A DNA stretch of 64,000 nt, from assembly GCA_946699065.1 (NCBI GenBank), contig CAMPDV010000945.1, positions 62,001-126,000 on the forward strand. Direction: 5' to 3'. Source of the DNA: Loxodes magnus (taxonomy: Eukaryota > Ciliophora > Karyorelictea > Loxodida > Loxodidae). The translations under genes and the position numbers were made by a program. Shown here piece after piece: positions 59,705 through 64,000 of the stretch; position 1 is the first letter of the stretch, and each line of letters begins with the position of its first letter. The notes under the pieces were generated by a model. It was not told the origin of the DNA. It saw only the letters and a list, made by a program, of their open reading frames with translations, and searched no databases.

Positions 59705-62560
59705 ATGCCCGATAGATCCAAAGATGTAAATTAGTAATTCATCCGATTCAATATCGTTATACTATTAGTTGCCACTATTTATAAAGAAACATTAGTACTG
59801 GACATTCTCACTATCTCCAATATATTTTATTACACACTTGAATTATTATTTGCAGAATTTGAATTATAAATCTCTCCCACAAACTATAGTATCTCCAGAT
59901 TGTCCACTATCAAAAATTTGTTTATATTGTGAACCTCTATTGCTTATGCCTTAGCGGATGAAACTAAATCTATAATATTTTTTGCCACATAGTAATCTCT
60001 TATCAATGCATGAATAAACTCAAACCTCTTTTTATTATTCTATTCCTTTGTCTATATCAAACGCCCTATATGGTTTTAATCGTCCGTAAACTACTCTATC
60101 CACTTTTGATTCACTTCATCAAAGCTTGATATCTCCACCGAACCCTGTAACATCTCCCATGCCGCATTCACTTAGATAGTTTCAAACAACTTTATTTACT
60201 AGTTGAGCACCTTACTTTTTAAACCCTGATTTTACAATTTTTCTTAGGTTCTTTTGTTTCACTAAACTATGAAAATCTCATATATTCTAGACTTTTAAAC
60301 TACTTAACCACTTTTTAAATAATCTAATATCTCTTCCTCACTCAAACAAATATATAGCAGAAAGGGATTACTGATAATTTCATCAGACCAGGTATTCTCT
60401 ATATTAATGCCATCATCTCTTATATTTAAGATGCTTCCACTTGACTTGCACTTTATTATTACTGGTTCTTCTTAACTAGGACTTTTTCTATATATTTTTC
60501 TATCTAGCGATATCGAATGGCTTTATATACAGTTCCTATAACTCTTATAATTAAACTCTTTCGCTACTGTATGGTGAAAAATAATGTTGGTAATTTTTTC
60601 TTTTAATACATAATTTACCCTACATGTTATTATATATTTTGCCTGAGGATACTTTTGCTTTAATTTATTACTACTTATAATAGCCTTGCATTCTCCCAAC
60701 TCATCATACGCGTCAAATAAGAACAGAATCTTTCTAAATTTCAATGTCTCATTTCTTTCTATTTAATAATTATCTAAAGCAGATTCTATTAATTTGTTTT
60801 CGAATGCTTTTATAGTTGGGAGATACACATATATGGATAAGTATTCATGTTTCTAGTCTAGATATTTTAAGGCTAAAATCTTCAGGAACAAGGACTTTCC
60901 AGAACCGGAATCTCCCAGAAGTAATAATCCTGTCTTAGTATCGTTTTCTAAAAATTTCAAAATTTCAAGGTCAAGATCATCCTCAGCTTATGAATTAGGA
61001 TTAGGAGCGCAAAGTAAGCTTACGTAATATTCTTGCTTCTCCGAAACCTCTTCTTTTAAAGTCCTTATCATATTTTAATATATACTACTGCTAATGCCCT
61101 TAAATGCCAACCAATTCTCTTCTATTGTTTAAGTAAATAAAACAAAATGCTCTGGATCCATTAATAATTCTAGAATTATCTAACGCTCTTTTACATTCTT
61201 GCTTAAGTTCTCTTTTTTTAACTTAAATATTCTTTCCTTATAAGTGCAAGCTATTTGGTTCTTTTCTAAAGTCAATTCCAAAAATGTCTTCATTGCATAG
61301 TACCTTATCTACTAATTCTGTACTAGCTTACGGGTTTTTTATCATGTGTTATAGAAGATAGCATGCTCTAAATCTTAAGTCTATTTTTCTTTCAAAACAA
61401 TATCTCAAAATTGGTAAAAAATTTATTTTGAGTATTGTCTAAATAAATCACATGCAAGAGCATCTAAGACTCGTAATCTAATAATCTTTTTATAGTTGAG
61501 CTTCTAATTTACCCAACCTTTTCCTCATAAGAAAAACTCCTTTATAATAGAGATCGCTTCTGACCCTATAACTCCAACTTCAAACGTCAAGGCAATTATT
61601 CATTAAGCAACTTTTAAAATTTTACATAGAATTCCAAAATATTCGGTTTCTTTGCTATCTGGAATATTCTCCAGAATCATCAAACTAAATCTTAAGTACA
61701 AATCTGGTTCTGGACCTCCAATCCTATTTTTATTTTTATTTACTAACTTTAAGCTATCATTTATTTTTAAAATGAGCTCTTCTTTTGTTTTTTCATTTAT
61801 AAAGGAGTTTTACTCGTTCTTCTAAAGCAACACAGCCAATAACTCAGGAAGATTTCGTACAAGCTACTCCTTCAAGAGCTAAGACCATCCTTCAGCATAC
61901 TTATGGGAAATAATTTCAATGAATTGATTTATAAGAACTAATGGATCATTGATATTGGCAAACTTATTCTTTTGAATTGTTTGAATTCCTTGTAGAACTT
62001 TAACCATCTTTTATTCATTCAAGCCTTCTTTTAAGAGCTACAATCCTTCTTGATAATCTTTTGTTCCTTATTACCAAAAATTTGTTCATTTTCTTGATAT
62101 TTCTAACTTTTATCATTGCTTAACCCTTATTTTGATACTGGCTAATTACTCTACTTATCTTTATTTTTTTAATCTTTAAATTTTTTATCCTGAGAACCAC
62201 AACAATCTCAACTTTTAGCTTCATTCTTTTCTAAATATTTAGCTTATCTCTTTTATTAGAAATAAGCTTAATTTTTTAATCTATAAGATTCATTTAATTA
62301 TTCTAGCACTTTGTAATTACATGTCTTTTTGAATCAGCAAAATAAGAAATGTTTTGAAGGAAGTTATAATATTCAAATTGTTGAGATTACTATAAAGAGA
62401 TCTCTATCTAATTATTTGGAACTTGTTCATCTTATGAATCTAGGAAAGTTTAACTCTCTTTATGATTCTTGTATTCATATTCATTCATTTAATTACTTGA
62501 AGTTTAGCGTTCATCCCTTTCTAGTGTCTTTTGATGATTATTAATCGTCTTCATAAAGAA
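59690..62560 (-). CDS. NACHT-domain NTPase (STAND family), NLR-like
   Basis: N-terminal polar region (SNDKSQKYQENEQIFGNKEQ), a helical part (VLQGIQTIQKNKFANINDPL to ILELLMDPEHFVLF), then NACHT: Walker A LLLLGDSGSGKSLFLKILAL (about 60890-60920), Walker B RKILFLFDAYDELGE, sensor IITCRVNY, and the winged-helix end FEFIHALIRDYYVAKNI. The end reads TNSITILNRMNYQFTSLDLS, the lead-in that in ciliate NACHT proteins usually precedes pentapeptide or WD40 repeats, which are absent here. A single frame runs about 2.3 kb with one apparent base loss near 62060 (A-run). STAND NTPases oligomerise as signalling switches. Start uncertain; C-terminus probably lost. Confidence 0.8.
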
Positions 62561-62569
62561 AGGAGAGCC

Positions 62570-62930
62570 AAATCGGATTAAAAGAACATGTGACTTTAAG
62601 AATTCATTTTTCTAGCTTTATTACTGAAAGCCTTGATAGTTTCTCAGAACTTAACTGAAAAGATAGCAATTCGAATTGCAAATTGCAGTAAACATTTTAT
62701 TATTTTAAAGACTAAATTCTCTTAAATACCTTAAATTATATAAAACATTAAATACAATCAATTAATATTAGCTTTATCATCTTTAACTGTAAAAGCTAAT
62801 TGTCTAAATAATTAATAATTAAATCATTTTATACTCTAACTCTATAAACCTAAAACTAATTAAAGTCAGCTAGTTTTAAATTAAGTCTATTAAATAGATT
62901 TAATTCTTAAATATAGAAAAAAGAAAAAGA
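62570..62930. other. Intergenic stretch upstream of the NACHT gene
   Basis: AT-rich; would hold the divergent promoters of the NACHT gene and the small plus-strand ORF. No motif recognised. Confidence 0.4.
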
Positions 62931-62935
62931 ATCTA

Positions 62936-63190
62936 ATGAATCACAATTAAAAAGCTAATAAGTAGATAAATAGCAAAGTATCAAATTGAAAAACAGCTAA
63001 TTTATACGTGGTAAGCATTAAATTTATTAATTTAATAGGCTTTGCTGATAGCATCTTATTTGATATCCAAGTAACTTATAAAATAGCCAGATATTTACTT
63101 ATTTTTGACATAGCTTAAAATAAATCTAATAATTAAGTCTAAAATCTTTTATTTTCTATTTTACTGAGAGTATTTTAAGTTTCTAACTGA
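62936..63190 (+). CDS. Small protein candidate of 84 residues
   Basis: ATG at 62936 to TGA at 63188-63190, exactly 85 codons: MNHNQKANKQINSKVSNWKT, then a hydrophobic part (VVSIKFINLIGFADSILFDI) and a polar tail. One Trp is TGA inside the frame. It could be a single-pass membrane protein; support is the ATG-to-TGA frame and composition only. Confidence 0.35.
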
Positions 63191-63199
63191 AAAATATAA

Positions 63200-63499
63200 T
63201 TAAGATATTAATTGTAATACTAATTGAAGAAATTCTACATAATTAAAAATAAATAGTTCGTTTCAAAACAAATTCTTCCCTAAAAAAGAAAAATCTAAAG
63301 AAGACAGTCTTTTAATAAGCTCAAAAAATAGATTTAAACTAAAAAAGCTTTTTATTAGTTAAAGAAGGAAAATGATTACTATTCAATATATTATTTTCAC
63401 TAAAATTTCTTAATCATAAAAATTAAATAAATAAGCAAAAGAAGCTTATTATTCTTATTAAGAAAGCTTTTAAATAAAGTTTTAATAATAGTAGAATCA
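63200..63499. other. AT-rich intergenic stretch
   Basis: Between the small ORF and the terminal repeat. A/T-rich with a few AAGCTT words; no feature recognised. Confidence 0.4.
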
Positions 63500-64000
63500 T
63501 ATATCTAATAGCATAAAACATAATAATTTCTATAATTAAGGTAATAATAATTAAGATTATATATTATATTTAATAAAAAGTAAAGCATAAGATAAAAGAA
63601 AAACTTATTTTAACTAGTTAACTTTATTTAAATTATATTAGTTGTATTATCTAATTTCTACTATTCAGATACTCACTATATTTAGCAATTATAATAAAAT
63701 GTCTTAATGAACTAAAGAAAAATTAAGTTTCTAATTATTTTAATAAATCTATTTGAAACTAAAATTAAGACAAGCTCTAATAACTATAAAAAGACTAGAT
63801 TATATAATAAGAATAAAATAAAGCTAAAAAATTATTAATCAAAAATGTAATAATTTATCTGAATTAATTATAAGCCTTTAGCTTTAACTTAGTTACATGT
63901 CTTTAAGATTTTAAGTCTAAGAATTATCTTTATTTATAAGGTATTTTAGTAGATAAAATTAAGGCTAAATTTTTAATAATGCTAGATGTTGCTGTTAGAA
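63500..64000. repeat. Terminal direct repeat, right copy
   Basis: Copy of bases 1-501 at an offset of 63,499. The preceding bases (AGTAGAATCA) cannot be compared with anything because the window begins at base 1. If the contig is circular, the gene at 487-1116 lies downstream of this point again. Confidence 0.95.

Noticed and set aside
8965-62544. Standard-code ORFs of 60-95 codons on both strands
   Set aside because: Most are T-rich hydrophobic shadows opposite recoded genes (for example 31792-32079, 35242-35430, 59164-59424). Only those that extend through reassigned codons or carry motifs were kept.
1-64000. Tetrahymena/Paramecium-type code (TGA as the only stop)
   Set aside because: TGA occurs inside conserved domains at Trp positions in the LINE, the kinase and the Gag-like genes; treating it as a stop would break every gene.

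Overview
What kind of organism. The window is about 75-80% A+T and, read with the standard code, has no open frame longer than 95 codons. Read with TAA and TAG as glutamine and TGA as tryptophan, long protein-like frames appear on both strands, several of recognisable families: reverse transcriptase, endonuclease, protein kinase, NACHT NTPase, a ubiquitin-like domain and CCHC zinc knuckles. Trp falls on TGA exactly where these families need Trp (kinase subdomains IX and XI), and two LINE copies in the window align TGG with TGA and CAA with TAG. This is the code of karyorelict ciliates such as Loxodes and of the heterotrich Condylostoma. Some genes seem to end at TGA and one at tandem TAA, so stop use looks context dependent. 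All frames are open under this code, so I chose frames by composition, homology and paralogue comparison. Gene ends and some starts are approximate, and several genes change frame once or more, often at A-runs.

Layout. 1-19 kb: a large inverted duplication. The left arm (about 2.49-8.02 kb) and right arm (about 14.8-18.99 kb) carry diverged copies of the same two unrecognised genes, P and Q. The 6.8 kb between them holds two alpha-helical-repeat-like genes, R and S. The left arm also contains two GC-rich insertions with 15-16 bp target duplications that the right arm lacks; one encodes a coiled-coil plus zinc-knuckle Gag-like protein. 19.6-24.7 kb: a kinase gene (probably decayed), two membrane-protein genes and a GC-rich insertion between diverged direct repeats. 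26-29 kb: a LINE whose 5' part (ORF1, endonuclease) is on + and whose reverse transcriptase part is on -. 30.6-31.3 kb: a 37 bp minisatellite. 31-36 kb: coiled-coil genes and a second Gag-like gene. 36-41.7 kb: mostly empty, with one tRNA-Glu. 42-47.1 kb: a nearly intact LINE on -. 47.5-48.3 kb: a coiled-coil/ubiquitin-like gene followed by GTAAG-containing minisatellites. 50-57 kb: long tandem duplications in extremely AT-rich DNA. 58.4-62.6 kb: a basic coiled-coil gene and a NACHT gene, both on -.

The last 501 bases repeat the first 501, so the region is locally periodic at 63,499 bp: a circular or wrapped contig, or a very large tandem repeat.

How the genes relate. I see no operon-like unit. 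The picture is intact host genes spread among mobile-element copies and satellites, as expected of a ciliate nucleus that keeps its repeats. The most unusual parts are the apparently stand-alone zinc-knuckle element family, the nested insertions dated by the inverted duplication, and the GTAAG repeat with a hypervariable triplet.
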